Below the pieces are notes generated by a model, which had not been told where the DNA came from, did not search any database, and saw only the letters and a list, made by a program, of their open reading frames with translations. A DNA stretch of 64,000 nucleotides from Bog-159 sp050008575 (GTDB taxonomy: Bacteria > Acidobacteriota > Terriglobia > Bryobacterales > Bryobacteraceae). Position 1 is the stretch's first letter. Each line of letters opens with the position of its first letter. Of this stretch, positions 43,103 through 51,655 are shown one piece after another. The position numbers were made by a program, and so were the translations under genes. The stretch is from contig JBEKMJ010000040.1 of NCBI GenBank assembly GCA_050008575.1, positions 7,494-71,493 of the forward strand, read 5' to 3'.

Positions 43103-45190
43103 TTACTGCAATCCTAGCTGCCACGCCACGAAGGTCAGTTCCAGGGTGGAGTCCTCGATAACCTTACTTAGCGGTGTGCCGCCGGAATGGCCTGCCTTGG
43201 TGTCATACAAGATCATCACTGGCCGGTCCGAAGTGGTGGCCGCCTGCAGGCGCGCGGTCATTTTGCGGGCTTGTTCCGGAGGCACGCGCGTATCGGCGTC
43301 GCCGCTGGTGAAGAGCACCGCGGGATACTTCGTGCCGGGCCGCACGCGCTCGTAGGGCGAGTAGGCGTAGAGATACTTGAACTGGTCCGGCTCGGCGGCA
43401 TTGCCGTATTCGAGCAATGCCGGCGGGTTGTTGTTCTTGGTGTATTTGTAATACCGCACCATGTCCAGGTCCGGGTGCCAGCACACCACGGCCTGAAACA
43501 AATCCGGGCGCTGCGTCAAAGCCGCGCCCACCAGCAGGCCGCCATTGCTGCCGCCCCAGATGGCCAGTTTGCGCGGGTTGGTGTACCGCTTCTGAACCAA
43601 CCACTCAGCCGCGGCGATGAAGTCGTCGAACACGTTCTGCTTCTTGTCCAGCATTCCGGCGCGATGCCACGCCTCGCCGAACTCGCCGCCGCCGCGAATG
43701 TTGGCCACCGCATAAATTCCGCCGTGCTCGATCCACCATGCGGCTTGCGGGTTGAAATACGGCGTGATACTGACGTTGAAGCCGCCGTAACCGTACAAGA
43801 TCGTGGGCGTCCGGCCATCCGGCCGCAGCCCTTTCCGATGGATCAGGAACATGGGTATGCGCGTGCCGTCCTTGGACGGATACCAGACCTGCTCGGCTTC
43901 GAAGCGATCCGGTTCGAAAGGCACAGCGTCGCGATACCACAAGGTTCGCGCGCCGCTGGCGGCGCTGTAGCGGAAGAGCGAATACGGTGTGGTGTACGAG
44001 GAGAAAAAGAGTAAGCCCTCATCCTGGTCGGCGCGTCCCCAGATCCCGCCCGAGCCCGGCCCGGGAAGGGCCACCTCGCCCAGCGGCGCGCCATCCAGCG
44101 CATAGACGCCGATTCGCGAAGCGACGTTATGCAGACGATTGACGAACAGTTTGCCGCCGGCCACGGCAAAGCTATCGATCGCATCATCGCCGGCCGGCAC
44201 CACCTCGCGCCATTTCTCCCGCGCCGGATCGCGCAGGTCGATCTTCAAGATGCGCCCCTTGGGAGCCTTCCAGTTGGTTTGTACCAGCAGGAAATCGCCC
44301 GCGAATTGGGGATCGAATCTGGCGTCGATGCCGGTGACTAAAGGCCGCGGCGGATCGCTACCGGAGAGGTCCTGAAAATGCAGCTCGCCCTGGGCCCAAC
44401 CGTGCTGTACGACAATCAGCAGGTAGTGCCCATTTTCCGAGGTGACGGGCGCGATCCAAGTGTCCGGTCCGAAGCCCTCGCCGAATATGGCTTTATCGCC
44501 GGCGGTTCCGTTCGCCGCGCCGGGGGTCAGCGCGTGATAGTAGAGGCGCTTGCCCGCGTCGCGCTTGCCGACCGTGTAATAGAAGCCGCTGGCGTCCACC
44601 TTCCATGCAAATCCCACATAGAGCGCTCGCGGGAAAGGCGTGCCCACGTCCTGACGCTTACGCACGTCGAAGATGTGGATTTCGGTTTCGTCTTCGCCGC
44701 CCTGGCGCACGGAATAGGCGAGCAGGTTGCCGTCCTCCGAAGCGCCCTCCAGGCCGACGCTGGTGCGGTGGTCCGCGCTCAGCGGCGCGGGATCGATCAG
44801 AAGTTCGTCGGGGCCGCCGGTAGCCGTGCGCCTGTAAATCGACCATAGCTCTTGCCCGGCTCCGCGCTTTTCGAAGAAGTAGTAGCCGCCGCGCAACGCG
44901 GGACCGCCGATCCGATCGTGCCGTAGCATTTCGGTGAGACGCTGCGAAATCGCGGCGCGCGCCGGCTGGCGGTCCAATAAGGCGTGCGCATAGGCGTTCT
45001 GCCGGTCGATCCAGTCGCGGGTGGCGGCGCTCGACTGATCTTCCAGCCAATGGTAGGGGTCTATGATTTCGACTCCGTGGAAGGTCTCGGGCACGTTGTC
45101 CTGGCGCGTGGCGGGCGGCTGGACTTGCGCGCCGGCGGAGAGCGCGCCCGCCAGAAGGCAGGCCGCCACGCAAGCGAAGTTTGGGCGCAT
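43103..45190 (-). CDS. Secreted prolyl oligopeptidase (S9A)
   Basis: The 695-residue peptidase has a signal peptide (LLAGALSAGAQVQ), a seven-bladed propeller after IIDPYHWLEDQSS, and an alpha/beta hydrolase domain with the nucleophile in GGSNGGLLVGAALTQRP, the Asp in TSGDADTRVPPEQ and the His in TKAGHSGGTP. It cleaves short proline-containing peptides after Pro. Length matches the family. Confidence 0.95.
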   Translation of the reverse strand: MRPNFACVAACLLAGALSAGAQVQPPATRQDNVPETFHGVEIIDPYHWLEDQSSAATRDWIDRQNAYAHALLDRQPARAAISQRLTEMLRHDRIGGPALRGGYYFFEKRGAGQELWSIYRRTATGGPDELLIDPAPLSADHRTSVGLEGASEDGNLLAYSVRQGGEDETEIHIFDVRKRQDVGTPFPRALYVGFAWKVDASGFYYTVGKRDAGKRLYYHALTPGAANGTAGDKAIFGEGFGPDTWIAPVTSENGHYLLIVVQHGWAQGELHFQDLSGSDPPRPLVTGIDARFDPQFAGDFLLVQTNWKAPKGRILKIDLRDPAREKWREVVPAGDDAIDSFAVAGGKLFVNRLHNVASRIGVYALDGAPLGEVALPGPGSGGIWGRADQDEGLLFFSSYTTPYSLFRYSAASGARTLWYRDAVPFEPDRFEAEQVWYPSKDGTRIPMFLIHRKGLRPDGRTPTILYGYGGFNVSITPYFNPQAAWWIEHGGIYAVANIRGGGEFGEAWHRAGMLDKKQNVFDDFIAAAEWLVQKRYTNPRKLAIWGGSNGGLLVGAALTQRPDLFQAVVCWHPDLDMVRYYKYTKNNNPPALLEYGNAAEPDQFKYLYAYSPYERVRPGTKYPAVLFTSGDADTRVPPEQARKMTARLQAATTSDRPVMILYDTKAGHSGGTPLSKVIEDSTLELTFVAWQLGLQ

Positions 45191-45193
45191 AGG

Positions 45194-45469
45194 CTAGTCG
45201 CGGCCCCGGCGGTGGTACTCGCCGCCGCCCAAGCCACCGAGGTCGATGACCACGGCCAGGATCAGGATAATCAGGTTGACGCCTTCCATGGGCCGGTGCG
45301 CATTGACCATCCAGGCGTAGGCCAGCGTGGTAATCGGCAGGAAGAAGAAACCAAGCAGCGGAATCAGCAGTCCGTGATAGGCGCGCTGCAGGAAGTTGGT
45401 GAATAGCCAGAGCACCACGAGCGCTACTCGCGGGAACGCCAGAACGACAATTACAGCGAGGCAGGGCAT
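45194..45469 (-). CDS. Small membrane protein, three helices, unknown function
   Basis: From ATG 45469 the frame encodes 91 residues with three hydrophobic segments (4-25, 32-50, 63-79), the pattern FLQRAYHGLLIPLLGFFFLP, and an ending GGEYHRRGRD. It lies three bases before the peptidase start on the same strand. It is probably the first gene of a two-gene unit. Confidence 0.75.
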   Translation of the reverse strand: MPCLAVIVVLAFPRVALVVLWLFTNFLQRAYHGLLIPLLGFFFLPITTLAYAWMVNAHRPMEGVNLIILILAVVIDLGGLGGGEYHRRGRD

Positions 45470-45544
45470 AAGGCTGATTGTCGCAGATTCGTGGCCCTGC
45501 GGACGGCCGCGCGGTCGAAAATCCACTGCGAGCCGCGGGGAAGG

Positions 45545-45588
45545 GGGCGGGTCTCGAGACCCGCCGCAGGCGTAGACGCCTGCCCCAC
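45545..45588. repeat. Double stem-loop between divergent genes
   Basis: GGCGGGTC-tc-GAGACCCGCC and GCAGGCG-taga-CGCCTGC, CCCCAC, 18 bases before the DsbA-like start. Confidence 0.9.
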
Positions 45589-45606
45589 TTCGTTTACAAT
45601 AGAGGA

Positions 45607-46530
45607 ATGACCACCCGCTGTCTGCGCGCACTGGCCATCGCCGCGCTGTACGTTTTGGGAGTTGCGCTGGTTTGCGCTCAGGACTGGAATACGCTCGAAA
45701 ACTTGCCCTCCGTCGACCTCAGCGGCCTCACGCCGGCGCAAAAGGCCACCGCCCTGAAACTGCTGCGCGCCCGCGACTGCTCGTGCGGTTGCGGCATGAA
45801 AGTAGCGGAATGCCGCGTGAAGGACCCGACTTGCTATTACAGCAAAGGCCTGTCGAACGTAATTGTGGCATCCGTCAAGGCCGGCAAGAGCGAGAAAGAG
45901 ATCCTGGCCGACGTGGAAGCCTCCCGTTTCGCGCACCCGCCCGAGCACAAGCTCCTGGAAGATCCTATCGAGATCCCCACGGCCGGCGCACCGGAGACCG
46001 GACCCAATAACGCGCCGATCACATTGGTCGAATTCTCCGATTTCCAGTGCCCCTACTGCACTCTGGCCACGCCCCAAATCCAGTTAATATTGAAGACTTA
46101 CCCGACGCAAGTCAGGCTGTTCTTCAAGGAGTTCCCGTTGGACATGCATTCGCAGGCCGCCGGGGCCGCCGCCGCCGCCGTCGCCGCGCAAAAGCAGGGC
46201 AAGTTCTGGGAGATGCATGACGCCCTGTTCGCCAGCCACAACGACCTTAGCCGTCCCACGATTTTCGCGCTGGCCTCGGCCCTCGGGCTGGATATGAAGC
46301 GTTTCGAGGCCGACATCGATTCACCGGACGTGAAGAAGGCCGTGGCGCACGATTTGGAAGACGGCGGCAACGTGGGGGTGATGGCCACGCCGACGCTGTT
46401 CATCGATGGCCAACACTACAACGGCGCGATCAAACTGGAGGCGCTGAAACCGATCCTGGACGCCGAGCTGAAGCATCCCGCCAGTCCCGCCAAGAAGTCG
46501 GCTTCCGCCGCGGCGGGCGCTACCCGCTGA
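45607..46530 (+). CDS. Exported DsbA-family thiol oxidoreductase with an N-terminal CcmH-like cysteine segment
   Basis: The 307-residue protein has a signal peptide (LAIAALYVLGVALVCAQD). Residues ~35-100 contain five cysteines in RDCSCGCGMKVAECRVKDPTC, recalling CcmH-type haem-chaperone domains. Residues ~135-290 form a DsbA-like thioredoxin with the active site FSDFQCPYC and the cis-Pro in VMATPTLFIDG. The C-terminus is Ala/Lys-rich. It is the first of three genes on this strand. Confidence 0.87.
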   Translation: MTTRCLRALAIAALYVLGVALVCAQDWNTLENLPSVDLSGLTPAQKATALKLLRARDCSCGCGMKVAECRVKDPTCYYSKGLSNVIVASVKAGKSEKEILADVEASRFAHPPEHKLLEDPIEIPTAGAPETGPNNAPITLVEFSDFQCPYCTLATPQIQLILKTYPTQVRLFFKEFPLDMHSQAAGAAAAAVAAQKQGKFWEMHDALFASHNDLSRPTIFALASALGLDMKRFEADIDSPDVKKAVAHDLEDGGNVGVMATPTLFIDGQHYNGAIKLEALKPILDAELKHPASPAKKSASAAAGATR

Positions 46531-46544
46531 GCGGCGATCGCCAC

Positions 46545-47153
46545 GTGATCAAGACCGTCATTTTCGATCTGGGCAAGGTGCTGATCCCCTTCGATTTTTC
46601 CCGCGGCTACCGCGCCATGGAGAAGTACTGCGACTATCCCGCGGCGGAGATTCCCAAACGCATCGGCGCCACGGATCTGGTGCACCGCTTCGAGACCGGC
46701 CTGGTGGAACCGCGGGATTTCGTGGAACAACTCAGCCGCATGCTCGATCTGCGCGTCACTTACGAACAGTTCTGCGAGATCTGGAGCAGCATCTTCCTGC
46801 CAGACACGTTGGTTCCGGAAAGCCTGTTGGCGGGCATCGGCGCGCGCTACCGCCTGCTGGTGCTCTCGAACACCAACGCCATCCACTTCGACATGGTGCG
46901 CCAGAATTATCCTATGCTCCGGCACTTTGACGACCTGGTGCTTTCCTACGAAGTGAAAGCCATGAAGCCGTCGCCGGCCATTTACCGCGAGGCCATCGCG
47001 CGCGCCGAGTGCCGGCCGGAGGAGTGCTTCTACACCGACGACATTCCCGCTTATGTGGAGGGCGCCCGGCGCGAGGGCATCGACGCGGTGCGGTTTGAAT
47101 CGTGCGCGCAACTGGAGCGGGATCTGGCGGCACGCGGGATTCAATGGCTATGA
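46545..47153 (+). CDS. HAD-IA family phosphatase (YihX-like)
   Basis: The 202-residue HAD enzyme starts at GTG 46545. Motif I is IFDLGKVLI (D-x-G-x-V, as in YihX, instead of DxDGT), motif II LVLSNTNAIH, motif III KAMKPSPAIY and motif IV YTDDIPAYVEGA. It probably acts on sugar phosphates. It precedes a YkgJ-type gene by a short overlap. Confidence 0.88.
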   Translation: MIKTVIFDLGKVLIPFDFSRGYRAMEKYCDYPAAEIPKRIGATDLVHRFETGLVEPRDFVEQLSRMLDLRVTYEQFCEIWSSIFLPDTLVPESLLAGIGARYRLLVLSNTNAIHFDMVRQNYPMLRHFDDLVLSYEVKAMKPSPAIYREAIARAECRPEECFYTDDIPAYVEGARREGIDAVRFESCAQLERDLAARGIQWL

Positions 47154-47668
47154 CGGCCGGCCTGATCACCGATCTGGTGCAGATCCGCCTGCTGGGCGAG
47201 AAGAAGCGGACCGAGAACGAGCGCTTCCGCCGGCACATGAAGACGCACGACCATTCCGACCGCATCCTGCGGCGCATAGCCGAAGGCATCGAGGAACAGA
47301 TCGATTGCACGGTGTGCGCGAACTGCTGCCGCGTGGCGACGGTGAAAGTGTCCGCGCGCGATGTGGAGCGGCTGGCGAAGCATCTGAGCATGGCGCCCGC
47401 CGCATTCCTGGCCGAGTACACCATGGATGGCGGCGACGAGGGCACGATCCTGCGTCGCACCGAGGAGGCCGGCTGTGTGTTTCTGGACGGCACGGCATGC
47501 ACGGTGTACGATGCGCGCCCCGACATCTGCCAGCGCTTTCCGCATTTGGTCCGCGGCAACGGGTCGATCGCCAGCCGCATGTGGCAGTTCATCGACCGGG
47601 CGTGTTATTGCCCGATCGTGTATAACGGGCTGGAGGCGTTTAAGGCGGAGACGGGCTTCCGCCGGTAA
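47144..47668 (+). CDS. YkgJ-family cysteine-cluster protein
   Basis: A 174-residue protein with CTVCANCCRVATVKV and CVFLDGTACTVYDARPDICQRFPH, the eight-cysteine signature of YkgJ/UPF0153 proteins thought to bind zinc or iron. GGGA lies about five bases before ATG 47144; an ATG at 47150 overlaps the HAD stop (ATGA). Biochemical role is unknown. Confidence 0.85.
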   Translation: MAMTAGLITDLVQIRLLGEKKRTENERFRRHMKTHDHSDRILRRIAEGIEEQIDCTVCANCCRVATVKVSARDVERLAKHLSMAPAAFLAEYTMDGGDEGTILRRTEEAGCVFLDGTACTVYDARPDICQRFPHLVRGNGSIASRMWQFIDRACYCPIVYNGLEAFKAETGFRR

Positions 47669-47716
47669 GCGCTTTCAGCGGCCGAACAGCGCTAAGAGTT
47701 GAGTAGCCCTCGTGGC

Positions 47717-47853
47717 GCACGCCCCCGGCGTGCCGTGCCGGCACTCTGCCGGCACAGGCGAGCGAAGCTCGCCTACCACAGGCTGAAGCCTGTGCTACCA
47801 GCGGGCCTGCGAGGCCCGCGCAGGCTGCGAGCCTGGCTGCGAGCCTGCCCCAC
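47717..47853. repeat. Array of six or more stem-loops
   Basis: Successive perfect stems: GCACGCC-ccc-GGCGTGC (47717), GTGCCGGCA-ctc-TGCCGGCAC (47735), AGGCGAGC-gaa-GCTCGCCT (47756), ACAGGC-tgaa-GCCTGT (47778), GCGGGCCT-gcg-AGGCCCGC (47801) and GCAGGCT-gcg-AGCCTG with a partial second copy, ending CCCCAC. It is the longest such array in the window, between convergent genes. Confidence 0.93.
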
Positions 47854-47881
47854 TGCGGCGGACAAAATGTAGAAACTCTAG

Positions 47882-49750
47882 TCAATAAACGGTCTTTCCC
47901 GCCATTCCCGGACCTGGCCCAACGCCGAACAGCCGCAGTATTGTCACGGGCAGATCTTTTAACGAAGGCCCCTCCGCGCGCAGCGGGCGATTACTCAACA
48001 GCACGCCTGGCACATCTTCCGCATTGATACAATGGTCGCCGATCCACACGTCCCTATTGTCTTCCAAAATCGCGCGCGGCGCCGCTCCCAGCGCTGTCTC
48101 CCACGATCCGCGGTAGCCGCGGCTATAACCCACGATCATGTCCGGTCCTAGCGGCGCATGCGTGGCGGGCGCCGTCTCCACCACTTGGCGGCCATTCAAC
48201 GGATCGCGGAATTCCGTCAGTTCGCGTGTCAGACGCTCGATCGCCGCCGCGGTCTCCGCACCCGGCCGCAGAATGCCGTTCTTCTCCCGCCCGGCGATGT
48301 TCAAATACAGGCCGTTCAGGCCCAGCGCGTAGGCCTGCGTCTTCGTCCAGTCCACGTCCGCGAAGCCCTCGTCACCGCCGCGCGGCGGCCCATGCAGCGC
48401 CAGAAATCCTTTTTCCCACAGCCAGGTGTTCAGATTGACGCTGCGGTCGAAGGAGTTGAACCCGTGATCCGACATCACCAGAATGTCCGCCCGCGGAAAG
48501 CGCCGCGCGGCCTCGCCGATGGCGGCGTCCACCGCGCGATAGATTTCCAGCAACTCCGGCTCGTGCTTGCCCCACAGCATGTGCGATCCCTGATCGACTG
48601 AGGAGAAGTAGAAGAAGAGCAGGCCTTCCTGGAAGTGGTCGAGCGAGTAGTGCAGCAACTTCATTTCGTCGTCCCTCACCAGGGCGGCCTGCCGCAGGAA
48701 CTCGGCCAAGTCCAGCACACCCTGGCGGTACGCCGACGTGTCTTCCGCGATGCCTTGCGTGTAGAAGGGACCGACGGCGCCCGCTACCGCGCGGCTGTAG
48801 GATGCGGGCGCGGAGATCGGCAACTCGGGCGCGCGCGGATCGATGTTGACCGGCGTCACATACAGCGCCAGCCGCGGATGAAACTGCCTGGCGTAGACCC
48901 GGAACATGCCGCGCGCGCCGGCCAGCCAGCCCAGCAGCGGGAAATCCGCGCGCAGCCATTCCGACCATTCGCCCCGCTGCACGATGACCGCCGCGCCACC
49001 CATGGTCAGCCGCGCGGCATCCCGCTCGGGATCGGCTTCCACGATCAGACCCTGGGCGGCAAAGCGCCGGTCCTTGCGCAACGGGTTCGGCGGCCCTTCC
49101 ACCGGCAATATGTAGCGGCCGCTCTCCGCGCGCACCTGCACGATCCGTCCGCCCGGCACGTCGCGCGCACTTTCCTCCGGGTCGTCGGTATAGAAGGTGA
49201 AAGTTCCCTCGGTGCCGCGCAGGTCGGGCACGCCCATGCCCGCGATCGCCTCGCCGGCACGCTCCGGCGGAAAGTTGGTGGGCATGTGCACGATCGCGAC
49301 CGGGATGTGGCGGTCCCACAGAATCCGCCAGAACGGCTCGCCCTTGCGCAAGGTTTCCACACGCGCCGACGATAGCGGCAGCACGTACGGACCGAGCGGG
49401 ATCTTGAAGCGCGGCTCCACGGTGCGGCCCATGGAGGAGAAGGGCTGCATGGTCCGCGGGTCGCGGTGGACGAAGTCGAAGATGCCGTGCTCGGCCGGAT
49501 CCAGACCGGTGATGAAAGTGGACCAGGCGACCGGACTCTGCGGAGGCATGGTGGTGGCGAGCCGCCGGAATCCGCCTTGATCGCGCAGCCGGGCGACGTT
49601 GGGCAAGTCGCTCCAATGGCGCTCCAGGAAGCCCGGATCCATGCCATCGACGCCCAGCACGATGACTTGACGGCCATGCGCCGCGGAGCCGTGGCATCCG
49701 GCCATGGCCGCTGCGGCGAGCGCCGCAAGCAAAACGGAGTTAGCCCTCAT
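47882..49750 (-). CDS. Lipoprotein phosphodiesterase/alkaline phosphatase superfamily protein
   Basis: The 622-residue protein begins with a lipoprotein signal (LAALAAAAMAGCHGS). The type I phosphodiesterase fold shows VIVLGVDGMDPGFLE, with the nucleophile Thr in PPQSPVAWSTFITGLDPAEHG, and later ILVMSDHGFNS and the ending DHCINAEDVPGVLLSN. This family cleaves phosphodiesters or phospholipid headgroups in the periplasm; the substrate is unknown. It overlaps tsaE by ATGA, so an envelope enzyme is tied to cytosolic housekeeping genes. Confidence 0.88.
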   Translation of the reverse strand: MRANSVLLAALAAAAMAGCHGSAAHGRQVIVLGVDGMDPGFLERHWSDLPNVARLRDQGGFRRLATTMPPQSPVAWSTFITGLDPAEHGIFDFVHRDPRTMQPFSSMGRTVEPRFKIPLGPYVLPLSSARVETLRKGEPFWRILWDRHIPVAIVHMPTNFPPERAGEAIAGMGVPDLRGTEGTFTFYTDDPEESARDVPGGRIVQVRAESGRYILPVEGPPNPLRKDRRFAAQGLIVEADPERDAARLTMGGAAVIVQRGEWSEWLRADFPLLGWLAGARGMFRVYARQFHPRLALYVTPVNIDPRAPELPISAPASYSRAVAGAVGPFYTQGIAEDTSAYRQGVLDLAEFLRQAALVRDDEMKLLHYSLDHFQEGLLFFYFSSVDQGSHMLWGKHEPELLEIYRAVDAAIGEAARRFPRADILVMSDHGFNSFDRSVNLNTWLWEKGFLALHGPPRGGDEGFADVDWTKTQAYALGLNGLYLNIAGREKNGILRPGAETAAAIERLTRELTEFRDPLNGRQVVETAPATHAPLGPDMIVGYSRGYRGSWETALGAAPRAILEDNRDVWIGDHCINAEDVPGVLLSNRPLRAEGPSLKDLPVTILRLFGVGPGPGMAGKTVY

Positions 49751-50163
49751 GTGAGCTCGATCTCGCGTTCGTCGCCCGCGAGCGTCCGCAGCCGGATTTC
49801 GATATGGTCCGGCGGCATCAATTCCGGGAAGCGCTCGCCCCATTCGATAATCACCAAGGCGGGGCTGTCGAACAACTCGTCGAGGCCCAGCGTGGCGACT
49901 TCGCACGCACTTTCGAGACGATAGAGATCCACGTGGTAGACGGCGGGCGGCGCGCCGTATTCATGGATGAGGGTAAACGTGGGACTGGAGACTTCGTCGG
50001 CCGGAGCCGCGCCCAATCCCTGAACAATTCCCTTCGTCAGCGTCGTTTTGCCCGCGCCGAGATTGCCGATCAGCAGGACGGTCGCGCCTGGCGGCAGCGT
50101 GTGCGCCAAGCGCTCGCCGAGGGCGATGGTCTCCTCTTCAGAGGCGGTGCGGAAAACGGGCAC
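49747..50163 (-). CDS. tsaE: tRNA threonylcarbamoyladenosine biosynthesis ATPase TsaE
   Basis: The 138-residue ATPase has Walker A LIGNLGAGKTTLTKGIVQGLG, SPTFTLIHEY, HVDLYRLES and IEWGERFPELMP. With TsaB and TsaD it makes t6A37 in tRNA. It overlaps the nnrDE gene by 26 bases. Confidence 0.95.
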   Translation of the reverse strand: MPVFRTASEEETIALGERLAHTLPPGATVLLIGNLGAGKTTLTKGIVQGLGAAPADEVSSPTFTLIHEYGAPPAVYHVDLYRLESACEVATLGLDELFDSPALVIIEWGERFPELMPPDHIEIRLRTLAGDEREIELT

Positions 50164-51655
50164 ACTCCTCCAGGGCCGCCGGAAGATAGCGGAGCAGATC
50201 GGTGGCCGTCAGGCATTTTTCGGTAAGTGCGGCGGCGCCCAATTCGCCGGCCAGGCCGTGGAGATAGACGGCGGCGGCGATAGCGTGGTCCGGGTCTCCA
50301 GGAAACTGGCCCAGGAAGCCGGCGATCATACCCGTGAGAATATCGCCGGTGCCGCCGGTGCCCATGGCGGGCGTACCGGTAGGATTGATCCAAACGCGCC
50401 CATCGGGAAAGGCGATCAGCGTGCGCTCGCCCTTCAAGATTACGATCGCGTTCCGCTCGGTGGCCAAGCCGCGCGCGGCGGACAGGCGATCCGCTGAGAT
50501 CCGATCGGTAGTCTGGCCGCGGAGCCGAGCCATTTCGCCAGGGTGCGGCGTGAGCACGCGCAGCTTGCCGGCGCCCGCCCATTCCGTGCCGGCCAGCGCA
50601 TTCAGCGCATCGGCATCCACCACCATGGGCTGCGCGAATTCGGCGAATGCGCGCCGCACCATGGCCACGGTTTCGGGATCGGTTCCCAGCCCCGGCCCGA
50701 TGGCGATTACATCCTTGTGCGCCGCGATCTGGGAGAGGCGGGCGGGCGTCAGGGGCTCGGTCATCAGCTCCGCGGCGTGGCCGGAGACGACCGGGATGGC
50801 GGACTCCTCCGACGCCACTGTGACCAAGCCCGCGCCTGCGCGCAGGGCGGCCATTCCGCACATCGCCGCGGCGCCGCTCTTGCCGTGCGATCCGGCGATG
50901 GCCAGCACATGGCCGAAGGTGCCCTTGTGGCCATCGCGGGGGCGCGGCGCGAGCAAATGCGCGAACATGGCCGGCTGGACGAGCGACAACCAGATGGAAT
51001 CGTCTGCATCGTACAGTTGCGGCGGGCTGCCGATGGCTGCCACGCGCAGTTCGCCCACGGCATCGCCATTCGGCGCCAACGCGTGGGCCGGTTTGGGCGC
51101 GGTGAAGGTGACCGTATAATCCGCGCGCGCCTGCTCGCCCCACGCCTGGCCGGAATCGCTGGGCATGCCGGAGGGGATATCGACGGCCACCACCTTGGCG
51201 AGCGGAAAGCCGCGGTTGATCTCGCGAATCGCGTCCAGCACGGTGCCAGTGGCCGCGCCGTTGATTCCGGTGCCGAGCAACGCGTCCACCACGATGGTCG
51301 CGAGGCGGGCCGCGGCGGGTATTTCGTGCGCCACCGGACAGCCGCAGGCCTGCAGCATGCGGTAGTTTTGCGCGGCGTCGCCTTTCAGATCTTCGGGCGC
51401 GGCCAACAGCACCGCGTGCAGGGCGAGCGGCTGGATGCGGGTGAAAAGCTGGCGGGCCACCACCATGCCATCGCCCCCATTATTGCCTTTGCCGCACAAA
51501 ATAGCGATGCGCTGCGCGGCCAGAGGCGCGAACTTTTCGGCCAGCAGTTCCACCACCCGATGCCCGGCGTTTTCCATCAACACCACGCCCGGGATGCCCA
51601 GTTCGCCGGTGCGCCGGTCGACCTCGCGCATCTGCGCCGCGGTCAGAACTTTCAC
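50138..51655 (-). CDS. nnr: Bifunctional NAD(P)HX epimerase/dehydratase
   Basis: This 505-residue enzyme repairs hydrated NAD(P)H. The epimerase domain is N-terminal (GVVLMENAGHRVVELL, CGKGNNGGDGMVVARQL, residues 1-~215). The ADP/ATP-dependent dehydratase is C-terminal (AIGPGLGTDPE, VLTPHPGEMARL, GTGDILTGMIAGFL). The start is GTG 51655, overlapping the phosphatase stop (GTGA). Confidence 0.95.
   Translation of the reverse strand: MKVLTAAQMREVDRRTGELGIPGVVLMENAGHRVVELLAEKFAPLAAQRIAILCGKGNNGGDGMVVARQLFTRIQPLALHAVLLAAPEDLKGDAAQNYRMLQACGCPVAHEIPAAARLATIVVDALLGTGINGAATGTVLDAIREINRGFPLAKVVAVDIPSGMPSDSGQAWGEQARADYTVTFTAPKPAHALAPNGDAVGELRVAAIGSPPQLYDADDSIWLSLVQPAMFAHLLAPRPRDGHKGTFGHVLAIAGSHGKSGAAAMCGMAALRAGAGLVTVASEESAIPVVSGHAAELMTEPLTPARLSQIAAHKDVIAIGPGLGTDPETVAMVRRAFAEFAQPMVVDADALNALAGTEWAGAGKLRVLTPHPGEMARLRGQTTDRISADRLSAARGLATERNAIVILKGERTLIAFPDGRVWINPTGTPAMGTGGTGDILTGMIAGFLGQFPGDPDHAIAAAVYLHGLAGELGAAALTEKCLTATDLLRYLPAALEECARFPHRL

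Noticed and set aside
47717..47853. CRISPR-like array
   Set aside because: The units are palindromic stems of different sequence placed back to back, without equal repeats and unique spacers, and no cas genes are near.
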